DNA of 64,000 nucleotides from Bordetella genomosp. 12 (GCF_002261355.1 NZ_NEVU01000002.1:744001-808000); one strand, 5' to 3'; shown: positions 51,161 through 62,348, counted from the first letter of the stretch. Made by a program: numbers and translations. Notes: a model not told the origin generated them from the letters alone.

Positions 51161-53215
51161 ATGAAAAAGGCATTTTTGAACCTTTATAACCACGGTTTTG
51201 CCCGTGTCGCCGTCGGTGTTCCGGAGTGCCGCGTCGCGGACCCCGCCTTCAATGTGGCGCAGACGCTGGCGCTGGCTCGGCAGGCTGCCGCCGACGGCGC
51301 CGTGCTCGTTGCCTTCCCGGAGCTGGGACTGTCGGCGTACACCTGCGATGATCTGTTCCACCAGGAGGCACTGCTGGATGCCTGCACGCGCGCCCTGGGC
51401 GAGCTGGTCCAGGCCTCCGAGACGCTGGACCTGATCATGGTCGTGGGCCTGCCGCTGCGGGTCAATCACGCGCTGTTCAATTGCGCGGCGGTCGTGGGCG
51501 CCGGCCGTGTGCACGGGATCGTGCCCAAAAGCTATCTGCCCAATTACGCGGAGTTTTACGAAGCCCGGCAGTTCAGCGCGGCCGACTGCGCCACCGTCGA
51601 CAGCGTGCGGCTGCTCGGTGCGGACGTGCCCTTTGGCGCGTCGCTGCTGTTTGACGTACCTGGCATCCCGCATTTCAAGTTTCATGTCGAAATCTGCGAG
51701 GACGTATGGGTGCCCATTCCCCCCTCGTCCTTCGCCGCGCTGGCAGGAGCCACGGTTCTGTTGAATCTGTCCGCCTCCAACATCGTGATCGGCAAGTCCG
51801 CCTACCGGCACCAATTGGTCAGCCAGCAATCGGCGCGCTGCCTGGCGGCCTATCTGTATTCCTCGGCCGGCAAAGGCGAGTCCACCACGGACATGGCCTG
51901 GGACGGGCAGGCGCTCATTTATGAAAATGGCGAGCGCCTGGCCGAATCGGAGCGCTTTAGCGATGCGTCGCATCTCATTTATGCGGACATCGATGTCGAG
52001 CGGCTATCGCGCGAACGCATGCACCAGACGACCTTCGCGCAATCGGCGCGACGGCATCGCGAAGAGGTCGGGCGGTTCCGCGTGGTGACGTGTGACGTGC
52101 CGGTCGACACCACGCATGACTTGCCCTTGCGGCGCAGCGTCAAGCGCTTTCCGTACGTGCCCGATGACGTGCGCGGGCGCGAAGCGCGCTGCCGCGAGGT
52201 GTACAACATCCAGGTCACGGCCCTGGTCCAGCGGCTGGCCTCCAGCAATTTGTCCAAGGTCGTCATCGGCGTGTCGGGCGGGTTGGATTCCACCCACGCC
52301 CTGCTGGTTTGCGCCCAGGCCATGGATCGCCTGGGCCTGCCGCGCACCAACATACTGGGCGTGACCATGCCGGGGTTTGCGACCAGCGACCGGACGCTCG
52401 CGCAGGCGCGGCGGCTGATGCAGGTCGTGGGCTGCTCCGCTTCCGAGGTCGATATCCGGCCGAGCTGCCTTCAAATGCTGAAGGACCTGGGCCATCCCTT
52501 CGTCAACGGCGAGGCGCAATACGACATCACCTTTGAAAATGTCCAGGCCGGCGAGCGCACCAATCATCTGTTCCGGCTGGCCAACTATAGCGGCGCAATC
52601 GTGATCGGCACCGGCGACCTGAGCGAGCTTGCGCTCGGCTGGTGCACCTACGGTGTGGGCGATCACATGTCTCATTACAGTGTCAACGCCAGCGTACCCA
52701 AGACCCTGATCAGCCATCTGGTCCGCTGGGCCGCCGACACGCTGGAAGGGGACGCCGACGGCGCCCAGGTCCTGCGGGAGATCGTCGATACCGACATCAG
52801 TCCGGAGCTGGTCCCCGGCGCGCAAGCGGGCAAGATCGAGCAGAAGACCGAGAGCGTGATCGGGCCCTACGAACTCCAGGATTTCAATCTTTATCACGTG
52901 CTGCGCTTTGGCTTCCGTCCGTCCAAGGTCGCCTTTCTGGCCCTGAGCGCCTGGGGCGACAAGGCCGCCGGCAGCTGGCCCGCGGATATGGCCGGCCAGC
53001 CGCGCGACTACTCCCTGGCTGACATCAAGAAGAACCTCGGCATCTTCCTGTTCCGGTTCTTCAAGATCAGCCAGTTCAAGCGATCGTGCGTTCCCAACGC
53101 GCCCAAGGTCGGCACCGGCGGCTCGCTGAGTCCCCGCGGCGATTGGCGCGCGCCGAGCGACTCCGAAGCCAGTGTCTGGCTGGCCGACCTCGAGAACATC
53201 CCTGACAAAACCTAG
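51161..53215 (+). CDS. nadE: Glutamine-dependent NAD+ synthetase
   Basis: The 684-residue enzyme begins with [21 protein letters not shown]. Its N-terminal nitrilase domain includes [28 protein letters not shown] and EICEDVWVP (Glu-Lys-Cys triad), and the synthetase domain has the P-loop [16 protein letters not shown] near residue 367. It makes NAD+ from NaAD using glutamine ammonia. ATG 51161 with AAGGA is preferred to the upstream starts. Confidence 0.93.
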   Translation: MKKAFLNLYNHGFARVAVGVPECRVADPAFNVAQTLALARQAAADGAVLVAFPELGLSAYTCDDLFHQEALLDACTRALGELVQASETLDLIMVVGLPLRVNHALFNCAAVVGAGRVHGIVPKSYLPNYAEFYEARQFSAADCATVDSVRLLGADVPFGASLLFDVPGIPHFKFHVEICEDVWVPIPPSSFAALAGATVLLNLSASNIVIGKSAYRHQLVSQQSARCLAAYLYSSAGKGESTTDMAWDGQALIYENGERLAESERFSDASHLIYADIDVERLSRERMHQTTFAQSARRHREEVGRFRVVTCDVPVDTTHDLPLRRSVKRFPYVPDDVRGREARCREVYNIQVTALVQRLASSNLSKVVIGVSGGLDSTHALLVCAQAMDRLGLPRTNILGVTMPGFATSDRTLAQARRLMQVVGCSASEVDIRPSCLQMLKDLGHPFVNGEAQYDITFENVQAGERTNHLFRLANYSGAIVIGTGDLSELALGWCTYGVGDHMSHYSVNASVPKTLISHLVRWAADTLEGDADGAQVLREIVDTDISPELVPGAQAGKIEQKTESVIGPYELQDFNLYHVLRFGFRPSKVAFLALSAWGDKAAGSWPADMAGQPRDYSLADIKKNLGIFLFRFFKISQFKRSCVPNAPKVGTGGSLSPRGDWRAPSDSEASVWLADLENIPDKT

Positions 53216-53270
53216 GCAGCGGGCGGCGCCGGCCGGCAACGCCCGGCGCCGCATGCCAACGATAGCGGCA

Positions 53271-54161
53271 TCAGAGTCCCTTTACGTGCTCCAGCACAAA
53301 GTCGATGAAGACACGTGCGCGTTGCGACAAAAATCGGGTCTGCGGATAGACGATGTTGATGGGTTGCGGCGTGGCGTAATAATCGGTGAGCAACGCCTCC
53401 AGTTTGCCTGACTGGATGTCGGCGTTGACGCGCCAGGCGGGCACGAGACTGACGCCGAGGTGCGACAAGGTGGCTTCGCAAATCGCGTCCAGGTCGTTGA
53501 CCCGTATTGCGCCGCTGATCTCCACGGCCTGACGGCCGTTTTCCGAATCGAACTCCCAGCGGCTCCAACGCTGAGCATAGGCATAAGCGATACAGCTATG
53601 GTCGGCAAGGTCCTGCGGGGATTCCGGGCGGCCATGCCGTTTGAGGTACTCCGGGCTGGCCACGACCATCTGTTGTTCCATGCCCAGTGTGCGCGTGACC
53701 AGCGTGCTGGAAGGGAGCTGACCGACCCGGATTCCCAACTCCATTCCTTCCTCGACGAGGTCAAGCGTGGAGTCGGTAAAGACCAGATCCAGAATCAGGC
53801 GCGGATGCCGGGCCAGTAGTTGGGGAAGCAGCGGCATGATCAGGCGCCGCCCGAATGCGCCCGGCATGGTGACGCGCAGAGTGCCGGCCACGCCGGTCGC
53901 GGGAACGCCGCGGGTCTCCGAGCGCACCACGTCGACGGCATCGATGAGTTGCCGGACATGAGGATAGAGCTGCAAGGCCTCCGCGGTGGGGCTCAACTTG
54001 CGGGTGGTGCGCCGAAAGAGCTGCATGCCCAGGGTTTCTTCGAGCGAGGCGATCTGCTTGCTCACCGCGGATTGGGATATTCCCTGGGCCCGGCCCACCG
54101 CCGAAAAACTACCGCGTTCGAGCGTTCGCAAAAAGGTCTGTAAAAGCAATAGGTTATCCAT
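53271..54161 (-). CDS. LysR-type regulator divergent from the sty genes
   Basis: The 296-residue regulator has an N-terminal HTH ([42 protein letters not shown]) and a periplasmic-binding-like effector domain. It is divergent from styA with 121 bases between. Its effector is expected to be styrene or a downstream metabolite such as phenylacetate, and the sty genes in pseudomonads are instead controlled by StyS/StyR. The regulatory link is inferred from position. Confidence 0.9.
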   Translation of the reverse strand: MDNLLLLQTFLRTLERGSFSAVGRAQGISQSAVSKQIASLEETLGMQLFRRTTRKLSPTAEALQLYPHVRQLIDAVDVVRSETRGVPATGVAGTLRVTMPGAFGRRLIMPLLPQLLARHPRLILDLVFTDSTLDLVEEGMELGIRVGQLPSSTLVTRTLGMEQQMVVASPEYLKRHGRPESPQDLADHSCIAYAYAQRWSRWEFDSENGRQAVEISGAIRVNDLDAICEATLSHLGVSLVPAWRVNADIQSGKLEALLTDYYATPQPINIVYPQTRFLSQRARVFIDFVLEHVKGL

Positions 54162-54182
54162 TTCTCTCGCTTTTATTCAATC

Positions 54183-54198
54183 CATACTGGAATGTATG
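54183..54198. promoter_or_regulatory. LysR-box dyad between lysR and styA
   Basis: CATAC (54183-54187) and GTATG (54194-54198) form a dyad with 6-base spacer in the divergent intergenic region; it also fits the T-N11-A rule of LysR boxes. A likely binding site for the adjacent regulator. Confidence 0.55.
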
Positions 54199-54282
54199 TT
54201 AATCCACCTAGCCTGGTTTTCGATTAAATGGCACGAGAATATATTCACTCCCATTCCAAACCAAAACGTAGGGAGACAAACC

Positions 54283-55548
54283 GTGGCTCGTAAGAGAATC
54301 GGCATCATTGGCGCCGGGACGGCCGGCTTGCATCTGGGTCTTTATCTTCTGAAGCACGGCGTGGATGTCACCATCCACACCGACCGCAAGCCCGAGGAAT
54401 ACGCCTCGATGCGGCTGCTGAATACCGTGGCGCATCATTCGGTCACGGTTGCGCGGGAGGCCGCGCTCGGGGTGGACCATTGGCCCGATATGGGCTACTA
54501 CGGGCACTATTACTACATCGGCGGGCCGCAGCCCCTGCGGTTTTACGGCGACCTCGTCAATCCCAGCCGCGCGGTCGATTACCGGATTTACCAACCCCGG
54601 CTCATGGAAGACTTTCTTGAGCGCGGCGGCGACCTGGACTATCGAACCCTGGATGCCGCAGATATACCGGCCATGGCCGATGCCTATGATTTGATCGTGG
54701 TCAGTACCGGTAAGGGGCCGCTGGGCCAGATGTTTCAGCACCGCGCGGAGTTTTCCCCCTTCGATCGTCCCCAGCGCCTGCTATGTGCCGCGCTGTTCAA
54801 AGGCATCGAACAGGCGGACATCCGTGCCGTCACCATGTCTTTCTCACCCGGCCATGGCGAGATGATCGAGATTCCCACCGTCTCGTTTGGCGGAATGGTC
54901 ACGGCGCTGGTGATCGAGAACATTCCGGGCGGCGACATGGAAATCGTCGCCAGGCAGAAGTACGACGAAGACCCTGCGGGGTTCATGAAAATGTTGCTCG
55001 GAAAACTGCGTGTTCACCATCCGAGCGTTGCCGAACGGATCAACGAACGCGAGTTCGATCTGGCCAACAGCCCGCTGGACATTTTGCAGGGTGCCGTCAC
55101 GCCCACGGTACGGGCCACGCACATGCCGCTGGGCAATGGCAAGATGGCCTTGGCGCTGGGCGATGTGCACGCGACGGTCGACCCGGTGCTGGGGCAGGGC
55201 GCCAACATGGCCTCGCACGCCGCGTGGATCGTGGGAGAGGAAATCGTGCGGCAGGACGTTTTCGACGAGCGCTTCTGCGAGCACGTGAACCTGCGTCGCC
55301 AGGACCGCGTGCTTAGCGCGACGCGCTGGACCAACTTCATGCTGACCAATCTGCGGACCCTGCCGGTCGAACTGCAGCAGTTCATTGGCGAGCTCTATCA
55401 GAACCGCGATCTGGCTGATGCGTTCACCGACAACTTCAATTATCCGGAGCGGCAATGGGATGTGTTCTCCAGTCCGCAACGCATGGCCGCCTGGTGTGAG
55501 CGCCTGAAGGCGCAGGCCGCAGACAGAAGCGTTCCTGCGGCCGCCTGA
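54283..55548 (+). CDS. styA: Styrene monooxygenase oxygenase component (StyA-like)
   Basis: The 421-residue FAD monooxygenase starts at GTG 54283 with the dinucleotide fold [18 protein letters not shown] (near residue 5) and contains [58 protein letters not shown] (FAD-binding DG/GD motif near 295). StyA enzymes are about 415 residues. It epoxidises styrene with FADH2 from StyB. Indole or other vinyl-aromatics may also be substrates. GGGAG precedes the start. Confidence 0.9.
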   Translation: MARKRIGIIGAGTAGLHLGLYLLKHGVDVTIHTDRKPEEYASMRLLNTVAHHSVTVAREAALGVDHWPDMGYYGHYYYIGGPQPLRFYGDLVNPSRAVDYRIYQPRLMEDFLERGGDLDYRTLDAADIPAMADAYDLIVVSTGKGPLGQMFQHRAEFSPFDRPQRLLCAALFKGIEQADIRAVTMSFSPGHGEMIEIPTVSFGGMVTALVIENIPGGDMEIVARQKYDEDPAGFMKMLLGKLRVHHPSVAERINEREFDLANSPLDILQGAVTPTVRATHMPLGNGKMALALGDVHATVDPVLGQGANMASHAAWIVGEEIVRQDVFDERFCEHVNLRRQDRVLSATRWTNFMLTNLRTLPVELQQFIGELYQNRDLADAFTDNFNYPERQWDVFSSPQRMAAWCERLKAQAADRSVPAAA

Positions 55549-55632
55549 CCCGCCGCGTTTCCCCAACAACAGGTTTTCACTGTCCTTCCCATACTGGGAC
55601 GGGAGGGTGGCTTCCTGCGCCCGTGAGCTGCA

Positions 55633-56142
55633 ATGACCAATACCGAACTTGGCCCCGAGGCCCTTTCCATCGACGAACGAACGCAGTTTCGACAGGCAGT
55701 TTCTCAGTTTGCAACCGGCATCGCGGTGGTGTCGGTGCAGGCCGAGAACACGGCCGAGGTCCATGGGATGACGATCAATAGTTTTACGTCGGTCAGTCTC
55801 GACCCGCCGACGGTGCTGATCTCGCTCAAGAGCGGCCGAACCCACGGGCTGATCCGCAATCATCTGCGCTTTGGTGTCAGCGTCCTGCATGACGAGCAGG
55901 TCGGCCTTTCGGCGCTTTTCAGCGGTAAAGCGCCAGCGGATTCTCGGCCCGAGTTCGTCGTGCCGAATCATTCTCCCGTCCTCCGTTCGGCGCTGGCTTG
56001 GTTCGAATGCGAAGTCCAACAGCAGGTGGACATCCATGATCACACGCTCTTTATTGCGCGCGTCACCGCCAGCGGGTGTGTGCAAGGAGCGCCATTGTTG
56101 TTTTTCTCCAGTCGATACCACCGGCGCCAGAGCTGGTCTTGA
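55633..56142 (+). CDS. styB: Flavin reductase (StyB-like)
   Basis: A 169-residue reductase of the flavin reductase family: FRQAVSQFATGIAVVSVQ (near residue 20), MTINSFTSVSLDPPTVLISL, and HDHTLFIARVTASG near the end. StyB is about 170 residues. It supplies reduced FAD to StyA using NADH. It lies 84 bases after styA in the same direction. Confidence 0.9.
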   Translation: MTNTELGPEALSIDERTQFRQAVSQFATGIAVVSVQAENTAEVHGMTINSFTSVSLDPPTVLISLKSGRTHGLIRNHLRFGVSVLHDEQVGLSALFSGKAPADSRPEFVVPNHSPVLRSALAWFECEVQQQVDIHDHTLFIARVTASGCVQGAPLLFFSSRYHRRQSWS

Positions 56143-56188
56143 GCCGGTCTGAGCGCGCGCCCTCATTCAATGTTTTTTGGAGACAGTC

Positions 56189-56698
56189 ATGGACAAGTCA
56201 TTTCAACAGCGCATGGCCGGCCACGGCGTACTCATGATTTTTTGCACGCTGCTGTTCGGCCTTGGCCTGTGGATGAAGTTATTGGAGGGGTTCGAGCTGT
56301 ATCCCGGTTTCATTTTGCCTTTCAACATCCCTGGCACGCCCGAGGGATGGGCGCGGGCTCACGTCGGGCCCGCCCTGAACGGGATGATGGTGATCGCGGT
56401 CGCTTTCGTGCTGCCCGGGCTGCACTTTAAGGAAGGCGCGCAAAAGTGGCTTGGCTGGATCGTGGTCGCGGACGGCTGGTCCAACGTCATTTTTTACTTG
56501 TTCTCCAACTTCGCCTCCAACCGCGGCTTGTCCTTTGGCGGCAATCGCTTTGGCCCGGGCGACGTATTTGGGGTCATCGCTTTGGCGCCTGCCTATCTAT
56601 TCGGTGTGCTGGCGATGGTGGCGCTGATCGTGATCGGCTGGGCTGCTGTCCGGCCCAGGTCCGGGCAAGCACATGCCCGGCGTGCCGAGGCGGCGTAA
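56189..56698 (+). CDS. styC: Styrene-oxide isomerase (StyC-like)
   Basis: The 169-residue integral membrane enzyme has four hydrophobic helices. Diagnostic parts are QRMAGHGVLMIFCTLLFGLGLWMK (near residue 6), GTPEGWARAHVGPALNGMMVIAVAFVLP, DGWSNVIFYLFSNFASNRGLSFGGNRFGPGD and APAYLFGVLA. This matches the styrene-oxide isomerase family in size and motifs. It converts styrene oxide to phenylacetaldehyde. ATG 56189 has GGAGACAG upstream. Confidence 0.92.
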   Translation: MDKSFQQRMAGHGVLMIFCTLLFGLGLWMKLLEGFELYPGFILPFNIPGTPEGWARAHVGPALNGMMVIAVAFVLPGLHFKEGAQKWLGWIVVADGWSNVIFYLFSNFASNRGLSFGGNRFGPGDVFGVIALAPAYLFGVLAMVALIVIGWAAVRPRSGQAHARRAEAA

Positions 56699-56749
56699 GG
56701 CGGCGTGGACACGCGCAGATTCCGACGACAGATTATTCAGGAATTCACT

Positions 56750-58240
56750 ATGGATACCCAAGCTTCAGAATGCGCTACCGCGCTGCGCGACAAGATGCTG
56801 ATCGGCAGCGAATGGCGGGAGGCGCAGTCCGGCGCCACGATACCGGTCTTCGACCCCGCGACCGGCAAGGCGATTGCCTGTGTGCCAGATGGCAGCGCCG
56901 CAGACGTGGATCACGCCGTTGAAACGGCCTGGCGGGCCTTTCGTTCCCCGGCCTGGTGCGCGATGCCGCCGGCGGCCCGAGAGCGGCTCCTGCTTCGTTT
57001 GGCCGATCTGCTGGAGGCCAACGGCGAAGCACTTGCCCTGCTGGAAACCCGGAACAACGGCAAGCTTCTGGCTTACTCGAGGATGTTCGAAGTCGGGGCC
57101 GGCGCGCAGTGGTTGCGCTACATGGCCGGATGGGCAACCAAGATCAGCGGCTCCACGCTGGACCTGTCATTGCCCCTGCCGCCCGGGCGGCGCGCATCGG
57201 CCTTTACCCGAAGGGTTCCCGTCGGGGTGGTGGGCGCCATCATCCCCTGGAACTTCCCCCTGTTGATGGCGATATGGAAGATCGCGCCCGCCTTGGCCTG
57301 CGGCAACGCGGTGGTGCTCAAACCGGCGGAGGAAACGCCGCTCACGGCGCTGCGGCTGGGCGAACTGGCCTTGGAGGCCGGCTTTCCGCCTGGCGTGCTG
57401 AATGTCGTGACGGGACGAGGGGAGAGCGCCGGGGCCGCGCTGGTTGCGCACCCGAAAGTCAGCAAGATCGCTTTCACCGGCTCTACCGAGGTGGGGCGGT
57501 TGATCGGCTCGGTCTGCGGGCGCAACCTCAAACCGGTGTCTTTGGAGCTTGGCGGGAAAAGTCCGGTCATCGTACTGGATGACTGCGATCCGGCCATCGC
57601 GGCTCAGGGGGCGGCCGAGGCGATCTTCTTTAACCATGGCCAGGTGTGTACCGCGGGTTCACGACTGTATGTGCATCAGGGTATCTATGACGCCGTGCTC
57701 AGCCGCCTTGCCGAGATCGCCGACGGCATGGTCGTCGGTTCCGGCCTGGCGGCGCAGACACACATGGGGCCTTTGGTATCGCAGCGCCATCTTCAGCGCG
57801 TGCGCGGCCTGATCGACTCCGGGATCGAGGACGGCGCCGAGCGGCTGTGCGGCGCAGCGGCCGTGCCTGACGAAGGTTATTTCGTACGTCCGACGGTTTT
57901 TGCCAATCCTGACCGACGGCCCATGACGTTGCTGACGGAAGAAGTCTTCGGACCGGTGTTGGTGGCGATGCCCTTCACCGACCTTGCCGACGTCGTGGCG
58001 CAGGCGAACAACAGTGTCTATGGATTGGGCGCCAGTGTCTGGACGAACCGCCTCGACGCCGCGATGAATCTGTCGGCATCGCTGGAGGCGGGCACGGTCT
58101 GGGTGAACACCCACAACATGGTTGATCCCAATCTGCCCTTTGGCGGCTTCAAGGACTCGGGTATTGGCCGCGAACACGGCGCTGCCGCGATTGACAGCTA
58201 CACCACCGCCAAGGCGGTGTGCCTGACGTACGCCCAATGA
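56750..58240 (+). CDS. styD: Phenylacetaldehyde dehydrogenase (StyD/FeaB-like)
   Basis: The 496-residue aldehyde dehydrogenase contains the NAD site PWNFPLLMAIWKIAPALACGNAVVLKPAEETPLTAL, FTGSTEVGRLIG, the Glu of LELGGKSPVIV (near residue 267) and the catalytic Cys in FNHGQVCTAGSRLYV (near 301). It oxidises phenylacetaldehyde to phenylacetate. Context gives the substrate. ATG 56750 follows AGGAA; earlier Met has no ribosome site. Confidence 0.92.
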   Translation: MDTQASECATALRDKMLIGSEWREAQSGATIPVFDPATGKAIACVPDGSAADVDHAVETAWRAFRSPAWCAMPPAARERLLLRLADLLEANGEALALLETRNNGKLLAYSRMFEVGAGAQWLRYMAGWATKISGSTLDLSLPLPPGRRASAFTRRVPVGVVGAIIPWNFPLLMAIWKIAPALACGNAVVLKPAEETPLTALRLGELALEAGFPPGVLNVVTGRGESAGAALVAHPKVSKIAFTGSTEVGRLIGSVCGRNLKPVSLELGGKSPVIVLDDCDPAIAAQGAAEAIFFNHGQVCTAGSRLYVHQGIYDAVLSRLAEIADGMVVGSGLAAQTHMGPLVSQRHLQRVRGLIDSGIEDGAERLCGAAAVPDEGYFVRPTVFANPDRRPMTLLTEEVFGPVLVAMPFTDLADVVAQANNSVYGLGASVWTNRLDAAMNLSASLEAGTVWVNTHNMVDPNLPFGGFKDSGIGREHGAAAIDSYTTAKAVCLTYAQ

Positions 58241-58292
58241 AGGCTGGCCGGGCCGTCGCGCCCTGCCGAAACAGAAAAAATCAGGAGACGAC

Positions 58293-58985
58293 ATGCGTGC
58301 AAAGCAATGGGCCGGACGGGCAGGCAAGAGCCTGATCGCGGCGTTCTTGGCGTGCCCCGCGGTGGGCGGATTGGCGCAGGCGCAGGAGGCCGGGGCGCGG
58401 GAGGAGCCAGGTCCGTGGTACCTCAGGGCGGGCCTGGCCTGGGCGGCCTTTGACGAACGGGCCGACCTCAAGGCGGGCGGGCAGACTGTGCCCGGGGCCA
58501 ATGCCAAGGTGAAGGACAACCTGACCTTGCTGGCGGAGTTCGGCTACCACTTCACGCCGAACATCGCCCTCGGGTTGCTGGTGGGCTATCCGCCTACGAC
58601 CACATTGAGCGGCGCGGGGTCGGTGTCGAGTGTCGGCAAGATAGGCAAGGTGAAATATGCCCCCGCCGCCTTGACCCTGCAATACCAGTTCACCCAGCTG
58701 GAGCGCTACAGCCTTTACCCCTACCTCGGGGCGGGCGTGACCTATATGAAGATCTTCAATGCGAAGGACGGCAACGTTACGCATTTTGATGCCAAGGATG
58801 CCTGGGGCGGGGTGGCGCAGGCGGGCCTGGAGTATCGAATCACACCGCATCTGGGCGTGTTCCTGGATGTGAAGAAGTTCATCGTTCATACCAAGGCAAG
58901 CGGCTATCTCGGGCCGGCGCCCGTGCGCGCGGCCGTCACGCTGGATCCGCTCGTCACGACGGTGGGCCTGGCGTTTCGCTTCTAG
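58293..58985 (+). CDS. OmpW-family outer-membrane porin
   Basis: The 230-residue protein has a signal peptide (cleavage near residue 30) and the eight-strand OmpW barrel, with WYLRAGLAWAAF, LTLLAEFGYHFTPNIALGLLVGYPP and GAGVTYMKIFN, ending in a C-terminal Phe (LAFRF). OmpW/AlkL proteins let hydrophobic molecules cross the outer membrane. In this cluster it probably takes up styrene. Confidence 0.88.
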   Translation: MRAKQWAGRAGKSLIAAFLACPAVGGLAQAQEAGAREEPGPWYLRAGLAWAAFDERADLKAGGQTVPGANAKVKDNLTLLAEFGYHFTPNIALGLLVGYPPTTTLSGAGSVSSVGKIGKVKYAPAALTLQYQFTQLERYSLYPYLGAGVTYMKIFNAKDGNVTHFDAKDAWGGVAQAGLEYRITPHLGVFLDVKKFIVHTKASGYLGPAPVRAAVTLDPLVTTVGLAFRF

Positions 58986-59103
58986 GTATCCGCGCCGGGC
59001 GGCAGGCTCTCCCTGCAAGCGTGTGCGGGGGGCTGCGCAAGAGCGCGTTTTCAATCCATCGGCGGGATGGCGATGCCAGCCGGCTTAGAGCGGGAGAACT
59101 GAA

Positions 59104-60432
59104 ATGGCGGGACACCTTCCCGGCGCGGACTGGCCTGCGGCCATCGAGCGCGTGAGCACGGATGAACTTCAGGCGCTGCAGCTGCAGCGCCTGCGGAAGA
59201 CCTTGGAGCATGCCTATGCGCATGTCGGGCACTACCGAAAGACCTTCGACGCAGCAGGCGTGCATCCCAGTGACCTGAGAGTCCTGTCGGATCTGGCGAA
59301 ATTTCCGACGACCTCAAAAAGCGACCTCAGGGACAACTATCCCTTCGGCTTGTTCGCCGTGCCGCGCGAAGCGCTCGTCCGTGTGCATGCGTCCAGCGGC
59401 ACCACGGGCCGGCCTACCGTGGTCGGCTACACCCAAGGCGACATCGATACCTGGGCCGATGTCGTGGCCCGGTCGATTCACGCGGCGGGGGGACGGCGCG
59501 AAGACACGCTGCAGAACACCTTCGGCTATGGGCTGTTCACGGGAGGCTTGGGCATTCATTATGGCGCGGAGCGGCTGGGATGCCTGGTGATTCCCATGTC
59601 GGGCGGGCAGACGGAAAAGCAGGTCCAGCTGATTCGGGACTTTTCTCCCACGATTATGCTTGCCACGCCTTCCTACATGCTGACGATGATCGACGAAATG
59701 GAGCGGCAGGGGATGGATCCGTCCCGGACCAGCTTGAAGCGTGGGATCTTTGGCGCCGAACCCTGGACCGAGGCGATGCGCCGGGAGATCGAGGGCCGTC
59801 TTGGCATCGATGCCGTCGACATTTATGGCTTGTCAGAAGTCATCGGGCCGGGCGTGGCCTGCGAATGCGCCGACAGCAAGGATGGCCCGGTGATATGGGA
59901 AGACCACTTTTATCCGGAAATCATCGATCCGCTGACGGGCGCGGTGCTGCCGGACGGCAGCCAGGGAGAGCTGGTCTTCACTTCCCTGACCAAGGAAGCG
60001 ATGCCCATCATCCGCTATCGGACGCGCGATCTGACCGCACTGTTGCCCCCCACGTCCAGATCGATGCGCCGCCTGGCGAAAATCACGGGGCGCTCAGACG
60101 ATATGTTGATCATCAGGGGCGTCAACGTGTTTCCGACGCAGATCGAGGAAATCATTCTGGGCCTTCCCGCGCTGAGCGCGCAGTATCAACTGACGATCAG
60201 CAAAGAGGGCTATATGGATGCACTGGCCGTCGCGGTGGAGGCCAGGCCGGAGATCTGCCCCGGCCTGGCGGACAGAGAACGCCTGCGGCTGGCCCGGGAA
60301 CTTCAGCAACGCATCAAGGACAATGTGGGGGTGTCGACCCGAGTCTCGATCGTGCCTTGCGGACACATACCGGCCAGCGTCGCGGGCAAGGCCAAGCGGG
60401 TGGTCGACGTTCGCCCGATGGGGCCGGGTTGA
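59104..60432 (+). CDS. paaK: Phenylacetate-CoA ligase
   Basis: The 442-residue AMP-forming ligase contains the P-loop ASSGTTGRPTVVGYT (near residue 98), FGAEPWTEAMRREIE, DIYGLSEVIGPGVACEC and RSDDMLIIRGVNVFPTQIE. PaaK enzymes have about 430-440 residues. It activates phenylacetate to phenylacetyl-CoA, the entry to the PaaABCDE pathway; no paa ring-cleavage genes are in the window. It completes the cluster's upper pathway. Confidence 0.92.
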   Translation: MAGHLPGADWPAAIERVSTDELQALQLQRLRKTLEHAYAHVGHYRKTFDAAGVHPSDLRVLSDLAKFPTTSKSDLRDNYPFGLFAVPREALVRVHASSGTTGRPTVVGYTQGDIDTWADVVARSIHAAGGRREDTLQNTFGYGLFTGGLGIHYGAERLGCLVIPMSGGQTEKQVQLIRDFSPTIMLATPSYMLTMIDEMERQGMDPSRTSLKRGIFGAEPWTEAMRREIEGRLGIDAVDIYGLSEVIGPGVACECADSKDGPVIWEDHFYPEIIDPLTGAVLPDGSQGELVFTSLTKEAMPIIRYRTRDLTALLPPTSRSMRRLAKITGRSDDMLIIRGVNVFPTQIEEIILGLPALSAQYQLTISKEGYMDALAVAVEARPEICPGLADRERLRLARELQQRIKDNVGVSTRVSIVPCGHIPASVAGKAKRVVDVRPMGPG

Positions 60433-61229
<797 letters not shown>

Positions 61230-61293
61230 CGGGGTCCGTCGCGGCAAGGCATGCCGCGGCCGGCAGGCGCCGCGGCGCGATCCGCCAGATTTC

Positions 61294-61333
61294 AAGGCCC
61301 GAGGCCGGCACTGCGCCGGGCTCGGGCCTTTTG
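61294..61333 (+). terminator. glnB terminator
   Basis: AAGGCCCGAG (61294-61303) pairs perfectly with CTCGGGCCTT (61321-61330), with an inner GCCGGC/GCCGG stem, followed by TTG. Short T-tail, but a strong hairpin 65 bases after glnB. Confidence 0.75.
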
Positions 61334-61378
61334 CATGGCCTGGCGTGCGCGCCACTCGGGGTCCGGCGCCGCAAGCGG

Positions 61379-62284
61379 CTAGCGCGGCGGGGGCAGGGCG
61401 CGCGCGGTGAAGATCTCCTGGCAGGCCTGGCAGATGGCGCCCGTGATGTCCTGACGTGCGTGTTCGCGCCGCTCGAGCATGCCGATGGCGCGCGAGGTCG
61501 GGCCGAGGTCGGCAGGCAGGGGGAGTACCCGTAAATCCCGGCTGTCGAGCCAGTTGGCCCCGTTGAGCAAGGGCAGCAGGGTGACACCGGTTTCCTGGCG
61601 CACGAGCTCGACCAGGGTTTCAATGGCGTTGAGTTCCAGAAATTCGGTAACGGTGATGCCGAGACGGCGCAGTACGCGATCGATTTGCAGACCCGTGCGC
61701 TGGGTGCGGTCAAAGCGCAGAAAGGGGTTGCGTGCCAGGACCTCATGGACGTCCGAACCGCCGCTGGCCCCGGGGTGGGCGAGAACGACGAGCGGCTCCT
61801 CGTAGAGGGCCGTCCAGCGGGTGGAGGCCATCTTGCGCCCGGCCTCCACGACGAAGGCCGCGTCCAGTTCGCCGGCCTCGACCTTGCCGGCCAATTCACT
61901 GGCTTTGCCCGACAGTACGCGCACGTCCAGACCGGGGTGCTGGCGCTTCATCAGGGTGACGACCTTGGATAAGGTGCCCATACAGGAGACGATGGCGCCC
62001 ACGGAGACCGCGCCGGCCAGCGCGTCCGAGGTCGTGCGCGGCAGGCGCAGGCGTTCGTACAGGTCCAGTAATTGTTTGATTTCGGGCAGCAGCTCGCGGC
62101 CGGCCGCATTCAGAATGGCCAGGCGGCCGCTGCGGTCGAACAACTCGCGGCCGAGCTCGGCTTCCAGCGAGCGCATCTGAAAGCTCACCGCGGCCTGGGT
62201 CAGCGCGACCTGTTCGGCGGCTTCGGCGAAGGTGCCGTGGTGCGCCACCGCCAGAAAGGTACGCAAAAAGCGCAGGGTGCTCAT
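61379..62284 (-). CDS. LysR-type regulator divergent from GGT
   Basis: A 301-residue LysR protein: RFLRTFLAVAHHGTFAEAAEQVALTQAAVSFQMRSLEAELGRELFDRSGR near the start (HTH), followed by an effector domain. It diverges from the gamma-glutamyltransferase gene at 62396 and probably controls it. A 14-bp palindrome (62335-62348) lies between them. Confidence 0.88.
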   Translation of the reverse strand: MSTLRFLRTFLAVAHHGTFAEAAEQVALTQAAVSFQMRSLEAELGRELFDRSGRLAILNAAGRELLPEIKQLLDLYERLRLPRTTSDALAGAVSVGAIVSCMGTLSKVVTLMKRQHPGLDVRVLSGKASELAGKVEAGELDAAFVVEAGRKMASTRWTALYEEPLVVLAHPGASGGSDVHEVLARNPFLRFDRTQRTGLQIDRVLRRLGITVTEFLELNAIETLVELVRQETGVTLLPLLNGANWLDSRDLRVLPLPADLGPTSRAIGMLERREHARQDITGAICQACQEIFTARALPPPR

Positions 62285-62334
62285 GCTGTTCGATATACAA
62301 AAATAGTTTTAATGACGGAGCAAAAAATCAAATT

Positions 62335-62348
62335 GATTTAATTAAATC
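62335..62348. promoter_or_regulatory. 14-bp palindrome in lysR-ggt intergenic region
   Basis: GATTTAATTAAATC is perfectly symmetric and lies in the 111-base AT-rich gap between the divergent genes; it fits a LysR operator (ATC...GAT type). Confidence 0.5.

Noticed and set aside
52004-53254. Leftward frame of 416 codons opposite nadE
   Set aside because: Shadow of the synthetase domain.
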